Assembly (NCBI GenBank): GCA_051453625.1
Contig: JBOZIK010000001.1
Coordinates: forward strand, 252,815,432-252,879,431
Length of the DNA: 64,000 nucleotides
Source of the DNA: Welwitschia mirabilis
Taxonomy: Eukaryota > Gnetophyta > Gnetopsida > Welwitschiales
Direction of reading: 5' to 3'
Shown here: one piece after another, positions 12,176 to 24,640 of the stretch
How the letters are laid out: every line of letters starts with the position of its first letter
How positions within the stretch are numbered: position 1 is the stretch's first letter
The notes under the pieces: model-generated
Database searches by the model: none
Told to the model about the DNA's origin: nothing
Seen by the model: only the letters and a program-made list of their open reading frames with translations
Program-made: the position numbers and the translations under genes

Positions 12176-14469
12176 ATTTCCTACAACTTTAGATGCTCAA
12201 GTTTGCAGCTATCGCAACAGGTAGTTATAGAAATGTAAATTCCTTACTTGCCATTTTTTACATTTTTTAAACATATTTTAATAAATAAATTTTATTAAAA
12301 ATAATTACCCATTAAAAAATTTATTGTTTTTACATTTTAACATTTATAACACAATCCTAGGCTTATATAAAACATTCACTAATTTATACCTTCTAACTAA
12401 TAAGCTACAGTAGTTTGATCCTATGCCTCTCTTCTAGAAATTTAGTTTTTACTATAAAAAAACTATCATAAAGTTTTTACACTAGTTAAGCAATAACTTA
12501 GATCAATGAAATAATGAATATACTAACTAATTACTTATAAGATATCTTAACTAAGTTACTAATTCAAATCCTTGTAGAAAGAAAAATCAAACCAATTCAA
12601 AAAGAACAATTTACTATAAGCCTTAGGATTTCCATGAAAGAGTACTAGCCTAAAGAGATTTTTGAGGATCAGACTTTGCCCCTAATAAGATGGATCTAAT
12701 GCATAATAAATAAAATATAATATTAAAATAAACATATGTATCAAAATTTTAATTTTTTATAATAGTTAATCCCTTGCTCACTTGGCCATAATCATTCATT
12801 AGTAACCTTCATCAAGAGGCCCTTCATATCTTCCTAATGTCTTGGTGAGAGCTAATGGAATTACATAAAAATCATAAATAATTCCATAAAGTAATATCAT
12901 ATCATTCCACTAGAATATTAAAAAGAAATCAAATAAACAATAAGAGTAAAGAGCTTACTTAAAAAGATTAGTAAGTCCTTGGTAGTTAAAGATTAATGAA
13001 GATCCAAGTTTAAGAGTTTCTTAGTTGCAAGCTTCCAAGCTTCAAGCTTCACAAGCAAGAGAATAAAAGAAAGATAGTGGAAAGAAGGAAATNNNNNNNN
13101 NNNNNNNNNNNNNNNNNNNNNNNNNNNNNNNNNNNNNNNNNNNNNNNNNNNNNNNNNNNNNNNNNNNNNNNNNNNNNNNNNNNNNNNNNNNNNNNNNNNN
13201 NNNNNNNNNNNNNNNNNNNNNNNNNNNNNNNNNNNNNNNNNNNNNNNNNNNNNNNNNNNNNNNNNNNNNNNNNNNNNNNNNNNNNNNNNNNNNNNNNNNN
13301 NNNNNNNNNNNNNNNNNNNNNNNNNNNNNNNNNNNNNNNNNNNNNNNNNNNNNNNNNNNNNNNNNNNNNNNNNNNNNNNNNNNNNNNNNNNNNNNNNNNN
13401 NNNNNNNNNNNNNNNNNNNNNNNNNNNNNNNNNNNNNNNNNNNNNNNNNNNNNNNNNNNNNNNNNNNNNNNNNNNNNNNNNNNNNNNNNNNNNNNNNNNN
13501 NNNNNNNNNNNNNNNNNNNNNNNNNNNNNNNNNNNNNNNNNNNNNNNNNNNNNNNNNNNNNNNNNNNNNNNNNNNNNNNNNNNNNNNNNNNNNNNNNNNN
13601 NNNNNNNNNNNNNNNNNNNNNNNNNNNNNNNNNNNNNNNNNNNNNNNNNNNNNNNNNNNNNNNNNNNNNNNNNNNNNNNNNNNNNNNNNNNNNNNNNNNN
13701 NNNNNNNNNNNNATATTTATGACTCATGCATCTAACTAGGATGAGTAATCTTCTTACTTTAATTAGCAAGGTTAATTACATGCATCATTTTCTCATGCTA
13801 GCTTTTTTTTAATCTTTCATAGATTCATAAGTAAGTTTAATTATTCTAAGACATGCATCAAAAGAATAAATGCACAAATCTCAAAATTATTATGTGGTAT
13901 AATAAGATAAACTCTTCAATTCCAATGAGTAAAACACTAAGTATGCTATGAACCAAGTATCCTTATAGATCTCAAGAACATAAAAGTTATGGTAGAGTAA
14001 ATCTACTTATTTATCGTTCTTAGTTTAGGTATAATTACATGTACTTGTTCAAATGTTCATTTATTTCAAAATGCATAAAATCTATCAATCATATAACATA
14101 AGGAAGAAAATATTTCTTCATAATATGGTACACCTGTCACAATTATTAAAAATTTAAATGAGTAAATAACATGAAAAATATATTATTATATTCTCTTAAA
14201 ATTTTTAATTTACTAGTTTTATGATATGATTTTAATTCCTCACATAATGGGATTATCTAATTTTAAATGTTTGGATAGCTTTCTTCATAAAAACTTTCTA
14301 ACATAATTTTTATCATGTTCATGATTAACTATGAAAATTACAAACTAGGGTTAATTCAAAATAATAACTTATTTTAATAATATCTTTAAATAAGGATAAT
14401 AATAGTTTGACTAAAATCTTAATATACTCAAGTAAATAAGATTAACAAAATATGGAATATGATACAATG
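12176..14469. other. Unrecognised AT-rich DNA between nested elements
   Basis: No frame, RNA gene or element terminus can be recognised on either strand. It should hold the continuation of the older minus-strand gypsy element whose gag lies at 14,470-14,815, but no pol motif is visible. A 620-base gap interrupts it. Confidence 0.5.
13093..13712. other. Assembly gap, 620 N
   Basis: Run of undetermined bases. Open frames crossing it are artefacts. Confidence 1.
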
Positions 14470-14815
14470 TTTGGAATTCTAAGTAATAATTTTAAGATAA
14501 TCCCAAAATTTATCTAACACCATGCTAAGGAAAATTTCCTTACTCATCATCTCAACTACCTATTTCTTTATCATGGACAACCCATTATAAAAGAAGCTTA
14601 TTTTTCTTTCTAGCTCAAATCCATGTTGGGGAAATCTTGTAATAGATCCTTGAATCTTTCTAGGACTTGGGAAAATATTTTATTGTCCTTTTGTTAATAG
14701 TTCATTATTTCTCTTCTTAAGACATTTGTCTTTTAATTTGGAAAAAAGTTTTGAGATGAAAGCGTTATTTAGATTGTAAGAAGATGTGCTAAAAAAAGGT
14801 TTAAGGGTGTAGATC
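14470..14815 (-). pseudogene. Older gypsy gag, C-terminal half (split by element B)
   Basis: The minus strand reads pieces of a Ty3/gypsy retrotransposon-gag domain: a segment with NFFPN and KTNVLRREIMNY near 14,730-14,765, then FSQVLERFKDLLQ near 14,640-14,690, then FFYNGLSMIKK, stop, VVEMMSKEIFL near 14,530-14,600. Pieces lie in neighbouring frames separated by stops, with a probable homopolymer frameshift in the T run near 14,750. The missing N-terminal half lies beyond element B at 30,778-31,015 on the same strand. Element B therefore inserted inside this gag. Confidence 0.68.
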
Positions 14816-15926
14816 TATTATTGTACTACCAACTTATATGTATTTGATAGAGTATTTTGAGTAGTTCTACAGGATATTAGATAGGTTTATGCTCGATTTC
14901 TATGATAATGAAGAGCTGAGATGAAAGATATGAAAACATGCAATCTTCATGACATTTTCCAACATTTAAAGCAATTTACAATATTTCCTATTTTGAACTA
15001 AATTTCCGATAAACATTGAGGCTAATGCATTACATGGACACTTATAAAAAACCTATCATTCACCTCATCATCTAGACGACTGTATAGATGTTAGAATAAT
15101 TAAATCCAATGAGGATGCTAATTAGAATCAATTTGATAGATGACATTGAATTCTTATGAGATGGCATCATCCCTTGTATCATCCAAATAACCAGTAGGAC
15201 AACATCTGTTATAACACTTCACTAAACTTCATCTAACATTTGCCATTTATCTCTATTTCTCTTACATGGTTGTTAGGGTTGTATCCATACATATTTGTTT
15301 TATTTGTTTATTTATGAGTCTGTTTGTTAATAAGTACTGACTCCACACTGGACTCCAACTTATCTTCACTCCCACTAAAAATTCTTCTGACAAGATATCG
15401 AAGGGCTAGAAATCCATCCACTGTAGTTGTAGAGAGACACTTTCCTTGGTGTTGGGTTATCCTTCCTCTATTGAGATGAGGATATTTTGAAACATAGATG
15501 TTGATTCATGATTAATATAAAAAACTATTTTCTATTTTCCTATACTTATTGTGTTACTTATCCCTCATAGTTTATGTTGCTTCTGCTTCCATGATAGCTT
15601 CTTAAGTGATATAAATTATGAAGGTAACCTTTGTCAAGGTTAAAAATTATTAGTTTAGGTGCATTATCTTTTTTTCTAGATAAAATTTTCATAATTATGT
15701 TTGCATTGTAATTTTCTATATTACATTCTATTTCAATTGCTAAAATACATAAGTGTTTCCTTTTTAAATTAATTGTCTTTCTTCTAGCCTAGGCCTTCGA
15801 CGAATTATGACATTCGATTCCACTATCATCTATATTATTGAGTTGTGTTATGCAAAATATATATTTATTTTTAAATAACAAGATATTTTTAGGAGTACAA
15901 CATTTATACAAATATGCATTACATCA
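14816..15926 (+). repeat. 5' LTR of element B
   Basis: It aligns along its length with 29,672-30,772, e.g. 'gagatgaaagatatg.aaacatgcaat' at about 14,919 and 29,771. The start is inferred as TATTAT, a G-to-A version of TGTTAT in the partner. The end is CA, three bases before the PBS. It contains two copies of the TCATCTAGACGA palindrome (about 15,053-15,094 and 15,165-15,200). Confidence 0.78.
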
Positions 15927-15929
15927 TCT

Positions 15930-15947
15930 TGGTACCATTACTAAGGA
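15930..15947 (+). other. Primer binding site, decayed tRNA-Asp type
   Basis: The sequence TGGTACCATTACTAAGGA directly follows the 5' LTR. Compared with the tRNA-Asp-complementary PBS usual for Athila/Tat elements (TGGCGCCGTTGCCGGGGA), every difference is C-to-T or G-to-A. It would have primed minus-strand cDNA synthesis. Confidence 0.72.
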
Positions 15948-16096
15948 AGGCTTCTTAGAGATTAAGGGTTGTCATTGCTTAAATGAGTGTTTTGACATCA
16001 GTTCAGATATTTACTTGTAGCAGTGCTATGTTTTTAATTATAGTAGTGTAGTTTTTCTATTTGCCATTCCCATTTTTTCATTCTGAAATAAATGCT

Positions 16097-16240
16097 TTAT
16101 CATCCACTTCATCATCTAGACGAAATGCAGTGATGATGGCATCTGTGCCTTCATTCCTTTTTTTTGGGTTTTTCACTTTCTTAAAAATTAGGATTTTTTA
16201 ATCATCCCTCTATCATCTAGATGACTTAGGAGGATGAAAG
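16097..16240. repeat. Two leader copies of the palindromic motif
   Basis: Units at 16,097-16,139 and 16,200-16,240 lie about 103 bases apart. The second contains a perfect 12-base dyad TCATCTAGATGA flanked by arms TCATCC and GGATGA. It corresponds to the four-unit array in the leader of element A. Confidence 0.65.
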
Positions 16241-16621
16241 TCTATTTTCTATGTTTTCTGTGTCTGTTATTTTATACTTTTGTATTCTATGTTTTTTATT
16301 TTTTATGTTTTCTATGTTTTCTTTTATAGACATATCTTTCATATGACTACATGGATGATGCACTAAACATCAAAATTAAGCATGCTAGGACATGATAAAA
16401 TCTGGTAAGAAAGAAAAATATCAGAGAGAGTGGTTGTTCATAGAGGAAAACATCTAATAAGGTTTAATTGACTTTGAATTTAACTCAAGCACATACATTA
16501 AATGTATATAAAGTTTAAAATTCTGTAAATTTCTACATTTATTACTTTAGAATATAATTTTATGAAAGAAAATTTTTCAGAATATTATTTCCAGGATAGT
16601 TTAAAAAAATTAATTTTTAAA

Positions 16622-18290
16622 TATGTCTAGTTCATTGTAAAAGAAAAAGCAAGTCACTTCGCCTACTCTGCTCCTTGTTATTGGAACCCCCTACAACTAC
16701 ACCTATAAACCCTAATGTCAATGTCATCCTTATAGAGCTTATAGCTATAAAAAAATGTGAGATACAAACCCCTTTTTATTTACCTCTTAGTGATGATGTT
16801 GAACTTAGAAATTTAAACACTTAACATATTTTTAGTGGTAAACATCATGAAAATCCTTTACAACACATAGTTGATATCAAATAGTTAATGCTTACTTAAA
16901 AATATAATAAGAAAAGAATAATTAATAGAACTTACATGGTCATTTTTCCCATCACTTTAAAACATAAAGCTAAACTTTGATTAAGAACAATTTCACATAA
17001 GAGTCTAAAAATATGAAGTTAAGTTTAAGAAGTTTTCATCAAGAGATTCATGAGTGAAACTACCATTAGAAAATGTAATAAATAAGTAACTAACTTCCAA
17101 CAATAGCCTAATAAAAATTATTCCTCTACCTATGAGAGATTTTTTATTGCTTTACATTTAAATCCTGTAGATGCTTTTTCTCAAGAATAATTGTAGACTA
17201 CTTTTATAGTAGACTCAATAGTCAAATTAAGCAACTTGTTGATTTTTCTTGTGGAGTAAATTTGATGAACCTTACATTAGAGAATGATTGAAGAGTGTTG
17301 GAAGAGTTAGTATAAGTGAATCAAACTTAGTCTAAATCCTTACCTAGAGAAAATTGAATAATAGATCAAACCATTAAATATTTTAAAGAAGTTAAGCAAG
17401 AGGAGGAGGAAGTAAAAATTGAAAAATAATTAACTAATGTCATTAAGGATTTAATCTCAAATTTAGAAAAGTACACTCATATGATTTTGTATGCAAAGGT
17501 AGTAATAGATAAGAGTGTAGTTGTAGCTCCAACTTGTGATTTATGCAAATACAACTATCATGTGATGAAAGAATATCATGTATTATCAACATGTAGATAA
17601 AGAATTTATAAAGGAGTGTGTTTTTTTAACCAAAAGTCTTTAAACTTTAATCAAAATAAAAAGCAAAGTCAAATCCAAAATCATAATAATTTTCAACCTA
17701 GGATGAACAGATAACCCAATTTCAAAAATTTTCAAACAAATCATCCTAATTTCAAACCATTTAGAAAGAGATTTAAGAATGTAAATTTGTAATCAAACAA
17801 CTCTAATAATCAAGTAAGCTCATCCAACTCACAAACTCAAAGTGATCCACTTAGGAATTCCATTGATGAGTTGAAAAAAATTCAAGAAAGAACAAACTCC
17901 AACATTCAAAATCTTGTGAGTATTTTACAACAAACTGTGCTTGCTAACCAAATACTATAAGGGTCACTTACCAAACAACCTCTACTAAATCTAAATAAAG
18001 TTAAGAAAGATTATAAGGTTATGAAAAGAAGTAAAATAAGATAACACCTCCTACCCATAAGGCTTTAATTTCTCAAAGTAATAAAAATGATGAAGAAGAT
18101 GATATAGAAATTTTAGAAAATCATTCTTTCCCTTCTCTTTTAAGTAATAAAAAGAAAAATTCTTCTCATAAGAAACTTGTTGTCCCTTGCCTTAATATAT
18201 TGAACATAAATCCTACTTTTGATGAATATCATAAAGTCTTAATGCAAAATGTGAGTATCAATTTATCATTTTGAAAACTTTTGCAAGAAA
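16622..18290 (+). pseudogene. Gag of element B, copy 1
   Basis: Broken Gag frame. A possible start ATG at 16,622 is followed by an early stop. Recognisable pieces include CEIQTPFYLPLSDDVELRNLN (first residues near 16,755) and the zinc knuckle near 17,535-17,580 reading CDLCKYNYHVMKEY, in which the last Cys is Tyr. A Gln/Asn-rich stretch follows the knuckle, then a charged Lys/Glu-rich linker. The second copy at 19,545-20,936 has a different knuckle residue lost. There are multiple stops and no functional product. Confidence 0.68.
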
Positions 18291-19080
18291 ATCCTAAGTA
18301 TTATAAGTTGTGGAAAGATATAATTAGGAGAAAACATAAATAAATCATCTCTAGTAAAGTCTTCTTAGCTCAATCCATTAAAAAATTAGTTTTATAGAAA
18401 TGTCCAAAGTTTAGGGATCTGGAGGTAGCAACTATTAGTGTCACTTTGGAAGAAAATAAAAGAATAAAGAAAGCTTTGATTAATATAGGATCTAGTATCA
18501 ACATTATATCCTTGCATATTTATTAACGACTTGGGTTAAAAAGTAGAATAAAGCCTATAAGAATTATCTTAGAATTAGTAGATACATTAGTTAAGAAACC
18601 TTTAGGCATGATTAAGGATTTAGTGATTAAAATTAAAGAAGAATTATACCCGATTGATGTGGTTGTGATAGAGGTTAAACATAAAGATGGTTATCTATTA
18701 TTTCTAGGTAGAGCTTTCTATGCAATAGCCTATTATATTATAGATATCAGAATAGGAATGATGGAAGTGTCATTAAGGGAATAAGAAGTTTTAATAAGAG
18801 TGTTTGATATTGCTGAAAAGGACTTAAGTGATGATTTGAGTGTGGAAAAAGATATGAAATCAACTTTATTTTTACATCATCATCCACTTAAAAAAAGATG
18901 GTCAACACTTCATGAATTAATTTCATTTGATGATCAACTTAAAGTAGAGAACTTGAAAGCTTCTAATGAAGATTAGCTTGATTTTAACCATTTAGAAATT
19001 AATTATTTTGATCTAGAGAGTATAAAGACTGAGTCTGTTAATTGCACAGAAGTTTAAGATCTAAGAAAAACTAAGATTTT
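18291..19080 (+). pseudogene. Protease region of element B, copy 1
   Basis: The frame runs through a LWKDIIRRKHK segment, KCPKFRD and VATISV, then ALINIGSSINII near 18,473-18,510. That last segment is where a retropepsin active-site Asp is expected, and Asn stands there instead. The downstream beta-hairpin block with LGRAFYAIAYYIIDIR lies near 18,700-18,750. Stops interrupt it. The copy is broken off by the gap about 360 bases after its end, within the spacer leading to RT. Confidence 0.68.
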
Positions 19081-19378
19081 TTATTTTAAAGGTCATCATC
19101 TACTACTGACATCCAGATGACAGTTTGAGATTATAGTGAATTTTTCTAAAAATTTAACAAAAAATAAAAATTTAAATTTAAATCAAAATCTGAAACCTTT
19201 ACCTAGTGGACTAAAGCATATCTTTCTATATAATAACCTAAATAAACCTTTTATAATTAATAAAAATCTATTCTCTCAATAAGAATTGAGTTTAATCTCA
19301 CTTTTTTAATATAAGGTAAATGCATTTTCTTGATCTCATAAAGGTTTGATAGCCATTCATACCTCAGTGATTCAATAT

Positions 19379-19438
19379 AAAATCTACCTTAAGGATAATG
19401 TAAAACCTATTAGGCAACCCTAATGTAGACTTAATCTA
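19379..19438 (+). repeat. 60-bp block identical to 22,038-22,097, abutting a gap
   Basis: All 60 bases up to the N run are identical to the second copy, while the preceding 2.5 kb of the two copies differ at many positions. Confidence 0.95.
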
Positions 19439-19538
19439 NNNNNNNNNNNNNNNNNNNNNNNNNNNNNNNNNNNNNNNNNNNNNNNNNNNNNNNNNNNNNN
19501 NNNNNNNNNNNNNNNNNNNNNNNNNNNNNNNNNNNNNN
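19439..19538. other. Assembly gap, exactly 100 N
   Basis: The length of exactly 100 is the usual placeholder for a join of unknown size. Confidence 1.
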
Positions 19539-19544
19539 CTCTTG

Positions 19545-20936
19545 CTTCAAGAAATAATAAGAAAATAATAAGTAATAGAACTTACATGGTTATTTTTCCC
19601 ATCACTTTAAAAGGTAAAACTAAACTTTTGGTTAAGAACAATTTCCCATAAGAGTTTAAAATCATAGAGTAAAATTTAAAAATCTTTCATTAAGGGATTC
19701 ATAAGTGAAACTACCATTAGAAAATGTAAGAAAAAAGTTGACTAACTTTCAATAATAACCAAATGAAGATTATGCCTCTATGTATAAAATATTTTTCGTT
19801 GCTTTACATTTGAATCCCATAGCTATTTATCCTCAAGAAGAATTGGTAGACTACTTTTGTAGTGGACTTAATAGTCAAAATAAGTAACTTATTGACTTTT
19901 TATTTGAAGGAAATTTTATAAAACTCATTTTAGAAAATTCTTAGAAGGTGTTGAGGGAGTTGGTGAAAGTTAGTTAAACTTGGCCTAAACCCTCACCTAG
20001 AAAAAATTAAATAGTAGGTCAAATTATTAAATATTTTAAAGAAGTTAAGTAAGATAAGGAGGAAGTAAAGATTGGAAAAGAGTTAACTAATGTCATTAAG
20101 GGTTTTACCTCGACTTTAGAAAAATACACTTAAATGATTTTAGATGAAAAGGTGATAACAGAGAAGAGTTTGGTTGTTGTTCTAACTTGTAATTTATACA
20201 AAGACAACTACCATGTGATAAAAGAGTGTCCTTTATTATCAACATATAAACAAAAAATTTATGAACAAGTATATGATTTTAATTAAAGGTCTTTAAAATT
20301 TAATCAAAACCAAAACCAACATCAAATTCAAAATCAAAATAACTTTCAATCTAAGATGAATGGATAACCTAATTTCAAAACTTTTTAAATAGATTATCCT
20401 AATTTCCAATCATTTAGAAAAAGATTTGATAATGCAAATTTCCAATCTAACAACCCTATAATCAAGTAAGATCATCCAACTCACAAAATTAAAGTGATCC
20501 ACTTAGGAATTTCATTGACAAGTTGAGAAAAATCCAAAAAAGAACAAACTCCAACATTAAAAATCTTGTGAGTATTTTGCAATAAACCATGCTTTCTACT
20601 CAAAGATCACAAGAGTCACTTATCACAGAATCTCTATCAGATCTGAATAAAGTTAAGAAAGATTACAAGGTTATGATAAGAAGTGAAAATAAAATAACAC
20701 CTCTTACTCATGAGACTTTAACATCTCAAAGTAATAAAAATGATGAAAAAGAAGATATAGAAATTTTAGAAAATAATTCTTTCCCTTTTCCTTTAAGCAA
20801 TAAAAAGAAAAATTCTTCTCATGAAAAAGGTAGGAAACCAGCTACCCCTTGGCTTAATAGATTGAACACAAATCCAATTTTTGATGAACATCTTAAAGCC
20901 TTAATGCAAAATGTGATTATCCATTTACCATTTTGA
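19545..20936 (+). pseudogene. Gag of element B, copy 2
   Basis: It is collinear with copy 1 at an offset of about 2.66 kb. The zinc knuckle near 20,187-20,228 reads CNLYKDNYHVIKEC: the second Cys is Tyr, whereas copy 1 lost the fourth ligand, so the two copies decayed independently. An open 115-codon stretch (20,589-20,936) covers the Lys/Glu-rich linker between the knuckle and the protease. Earlier parts are interrupted by stops. Confidence 0.7.
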
Positions 20937-21744
20937 AAACTTTTACAAGAGAATCCTAAATATTCTAAATTATGGAAAGATTTGATTAGGAGGAAATAAA
21001 AATGAACTATCCCTAGTAAAGTCTTCCTAGCATAATCCATTAATAACTTAGTTTTATAGAAATGTTTAAAGTTTAAATATCTAGAGTAGCAATTGTTAAT
21101 ATTACTTTGAAAAGAAACAAAGAAAAAAGAAATACTTGATTAATATAGAAGCTAGTTTCAACATTATGCCCTTTTACATTTGTCAATAATTTAAGTTAAA
21201 GAGCAGAATAGAGCCTACAAGAATTGTCTTAGAATTGATAGATACATCTGTTAAGAAACCTTTAAGAGTGATTAAGGATTTAGTCATTCAATTTAAAGAA
21301 GCATTGTATTTTATTGATGTGATTATGATTGAAGTTAAACATAATGGTGGTTATCCATTACTTCTAGGTAGAACTTTTTATGCAACAACCCATTGTATTA
21401 TAGATATAAGAATAGGATTGATGGAGCATCATTTAGAAAATAAGAGGTTTTTAATAAGATTTTTTAATACAAGTAAAAAAGATTTAGGTGATGATTTGAG
21501 TGTGGGAAAAGAGATGAAACCAACTTTATTTTTACAACACTATCCACTTAAAGAAAAATTGTCAATGCTTCATAAACCAACTTTGTTTGATAATCAACTT
21601 GAAGTAGACAACTTGAAAGTCTTTGATGAAGATCAACTTGATTTTGACCATTTAGAAATTGATTACTTTAATTTAAAAAGTAAAAAGACTGAGTCTGTCA
21701 ACTGTGCAGAAGTTTCAGATTTGAGTAAAACTAAGATCTTTTAG
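20937..21744 (+). pseudogene. Protease of element B, copy 2 (longest open piece of the element)
   Basis: An open stretch of 169 codons ends at 21,744 (start set at 21,235). It begins just after the expected active-site region, with KKPLRVIKDLVIQ, followed by PLLLGRTFYATTHCIIDIR, the C-terminal half of a retropepsin fold. The active-site part upstream reads IEASFNIMPFYI near 21,143-21,180 in broken frame and lacks the expected Asp. The C-terminal 90 residues are an acidic linker toward RT. A protease would process Gag-Pol; this one is truncated and inactive. Confidence 0.72.
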
Positions 21745-22073
21745 TTTGAGGATGGTTGTCCACTACTAACGTCTAGATGTCATTCTAAGGTAATAATGAA
21801 TTTTCTTGAAAATTAACAAAAAATAAAAATGTAAATTTAAATTTGAATCTAAAATCTTTATCTAATGGATAGAAATACATCTTTTTGAATAATGATCTAA
21901 ATAAACCTTTGATAATTAATTAAAATCTATTTCCTTAATAAGAATTGAGCTTAATCTCACTTTTTTAATCTAAGGTAAATGAATTTGCTTGGTCCCATAA
22001 AGATTTAATAGCCACTCTTACCTTAATTGTTTAACTCAAAATCTACCTTAAGGATAATGTAAAACCTATTAGG

Positions 22074-22900
22074 CAACCCTAATGTAGACTTAATCTATCC
22101 CTTAAGCAAGTTGTTAAAGATGAAATCATTAAGTTAATGGGTGCTGAAGTCATTTATACCATAGCTGATAGTAAGTGGATTAGGCCTTTAATGGTAGTAC
22201 CTAAGAAAAATGGAAAATAAAGGATGTGCATTGATTTCAGAAAATTAAATGAAGTAATCAAAAAATATCATTCTTATTTACCTTTTCTTGATCAGATACT
22301 TGATAGAATATAAGGACATTCTTACTATTATTTTTTTAATGGATATAGTAGTTACAATCAGGTTTGTATTACTCATAAGGATCAGGGTAAAACTACTTTT
22401 GCTTCACCTTTTGGAACTTTTGCTTTTCGACACATGCCTTTTAAAGTTTGCAATACTCCTAGTACTTTTCAACGTGCTATGATGGGAATTTTTTTTTTTG
22501 ATATGTTAGAGGATTGGACGGAAATTTTTATGGATAACTTCTCTATTTATGCTAAAATTTTTAAATAAATCTTAGAAACATTAGAGAAAGTTCTTGATAG
22601 ATGAATTTCTAAACTCCTACATTTTAGTTGGGAGAAAATTTTATTTTTAGTTGAGAGTGGAATGACTTTAAGTCATCATATTTCAAAAGAAGGGATTAGG
22701 ATGGACCCTAAAAAGGTTAGTATCATTTAAAATCTAAATTCCCCAATCAATGCAAAATAAATTAGATTCTTTTTTGGTTATTATGATTTTTATCATTAGT
22801 TTATTTAGGATTATACAAAAATTTATAAACTTCTTTACTTGTTACTAGAAAAAGAAGCTAAATTTAAATGGAATAAATCTTATCAACTTGCTTTTGATAA
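22074..22900 (+). pseudogene. Reverse transcriptase of element B (catalytic residues lost)
   Basis: A single frame can be followed through the RT domain. It gives KWIRPLMVVPKKNGK, a stop where Trp is expected, RMCIDFRKLNE (22,170-22,250), the palm block FFNGYSSYNQ (22,332-22,361), FGTFAFRHMPF (22,408-22,440), and the catalytic box FMDN (22,527-22,538). The first catalytic Asp (palm block) and the last Asp of the box are both Asn, consistent with G-to-A changes. In-frame stops at about 22,219, 22,312 and 22,566 complete the inactivation. Confidence 0.85.
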
Positions 22901-22949
22901 ACTTAAACATAAACTTTCTTATGCTCATATTGTAATAAGACTCGATTGT

Positions 22950-23370
22950 AAAAAAGATTTTGAATTAAAGTGTGATGCTAGTAATTTTACCATGAGTGGG
23001 GTAATTTGTTAAAAATATGAAAATAATTTTAAAGTTATATCTTACCATAGTAAAAGTTTGTCTATAACTCAAATGAATTATGCTACTACAGAGAAGGAAA
23101 TGTTAGCAATTACCTTTTGTCTTGATATGCTTAAAGACTATCTTTTAGGCTTTCATACAAATATTTATACTGACCATGCTATGATTTGATACCTTATGAC
23201 TAAGAAAGATTTGAGTGCTAGAATGATTAGATGGATCCTCCTCATGGAAGAATTTAATTTGATGATCATTGATAAAGTAGAAAACCATAATTGTGCTTCT
23301 AATCATTTGTCTTATCTTTCTTCTCCTCTTGATGACTCTATTATTAATGATTCTTTTCCGGATGAATAAC
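22950..23370 (+). pseudogene. RNase H of element B
   Basis: It is in the same frame as RT. It reads KCDASNFTMSGVIC, stop, KYENNFKVISYHSKSL, then MNYATTEKEMLAITF and NIYTDHAMI (22,970-23,190), and ends with RMIRWILLMEEFNL and NHLSYLSS. The catalytic acidic residues in KCDAS, TEKE and YTDH are still readable. At least two stops (23,011 and 23,188, the latter where Arg is expected) break it. Confidence 0.82.
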
Positions 23371-23399
23371 TTTTTAATATATCTTCTACTTATTCTCCT

Positions 23400-24640
23400 C
23401 CTTGATATGTTGATATTGTTAATTACCTTGTTACCATTAAAACACCACAACATTGGACTTATAATCAATGCAAATCCTTTCTCCATAGAATAGATAACTA
23501 TGAATGGATAGAGCCACATCTGTATCATAGGTGTAAAGACCAAATTCTGCAAAAATTTATGCCTGATTAGGAAAAATCTAATATCCTTTATCTTCGTTAT
23601 GGTGATGTTTGTGGAGGCTATTTTAATAGACAAAAAATGGCTATGAAAATTCTTCACTTTGGTTTTTATTGTCCTACACTTTTTCAAGATTCTTTTTATT
23701 TTATTAGAAGGTTTAATCCTTGTTAACATTATGGTAGCCTTATTTGTGCTTAAGAGATGTTTCTTAAACCTATTCTTGAATGTAAACCTTTTGATTATTA
23801 GGGTATTTATTTTATAGGCCCTATTCACCAAACTTTTGATGATAAAATTACATTGTAATGGCTATAGATTACATTACAATGGGTTGAAGTTATTTCTACT
23901 TCTTTAAATAATGCATGAACTATTTATACATTTTTTAAAACTCATATTTTTTTATGATTTAGTTTTTCTAAGATTATCATTAGTGATCAAAGAACTCATT
24001 TTATAAATCAACTTTTTAGGAAACTTCTTTTGTCCATTGAAATAAAACATAGAGTAGCTTGTGCTTATCATCCTCATACCAATGGTCAAGCTAAAAATGC
24101 AAATAGATAAATTAAAAAAATGTTATAAAAAATTATCTTTATTAATCAGAAATCTTAGGCTTCTAAGCTTAATGATGTTCTTTGGGCTTACCGTACTACT
24201 TGGCATAATTCTCTTAGTTTTTCACCTTATGAACTTGTGTATGGAAAATTTTGTACTTTACCTATTAATATGTGTTATAACTCTTATTGCCCCTCTCATC
24301 AAATTAATCTTGTAGACCTTCATGAAAATCTTAAACATAGACTAGTCCAATTAGATCACCTTGATAAAAAAACATACTCATGCTATATATTATGAATTAA
24401 TCCATAAAGCCTAAGCTAAGTTCAAACATGATAGAAAGTTAATTCACAAAAAGTTTGAACCTGGTTAACTTATCATTTTATATAATACTAAATTACATCT
24501 TTTGAATAACAAGTTAACCTCTAAATGATTAGATTCTTATCTTACAGAGAGAGCGCATTATAATGGCTCTATTGAAATTTCCAACTTAGAGACTAAGGAG
24601 ATTCTAAAAGTTATGGATAAAGGTTGAAACTATTTGAAAA
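23400..24640 (+). pseudogene. Integrase of element B
   Basis: The N-terminal zinc-binding region is readable (HLYHRCKDQI near 23,518, CGGYFNRQKMAMKILHFGFYC near 23,612) but one His ligand is Tyr. The core's first Asp is Tyr (GIYFIGP near 23,803). The second block, IISDQGTHF near 23,977, is intact. The catalytic Glu position reads Lys (24,093-24,095). The WAYRTTWHNSL block follows near 24,185. The C-terminal segment KFEPG...LYNTKLHL near 24,445-24,500 is the Athila-type tail without chromodomain. A frameshift occurs around 23,850. Confidence 0.83.

Noticed and set aside
12993-13769. Long open frames on both strands across the gap
   Set aside because: They consist almost wholly of undetermined bases.
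20819-21040. Minus-strand frame opposite gag-protease copy 2
   Set aside because: Shadow of the plus-strand linker frame.
23145-23831. 228-codon minus-strand frame
   Set aside because: Antisense to the RNase H and integrase of element B, which are recognisable on the plus strand; very basic composition is an effect of AT-rich antisense reading.
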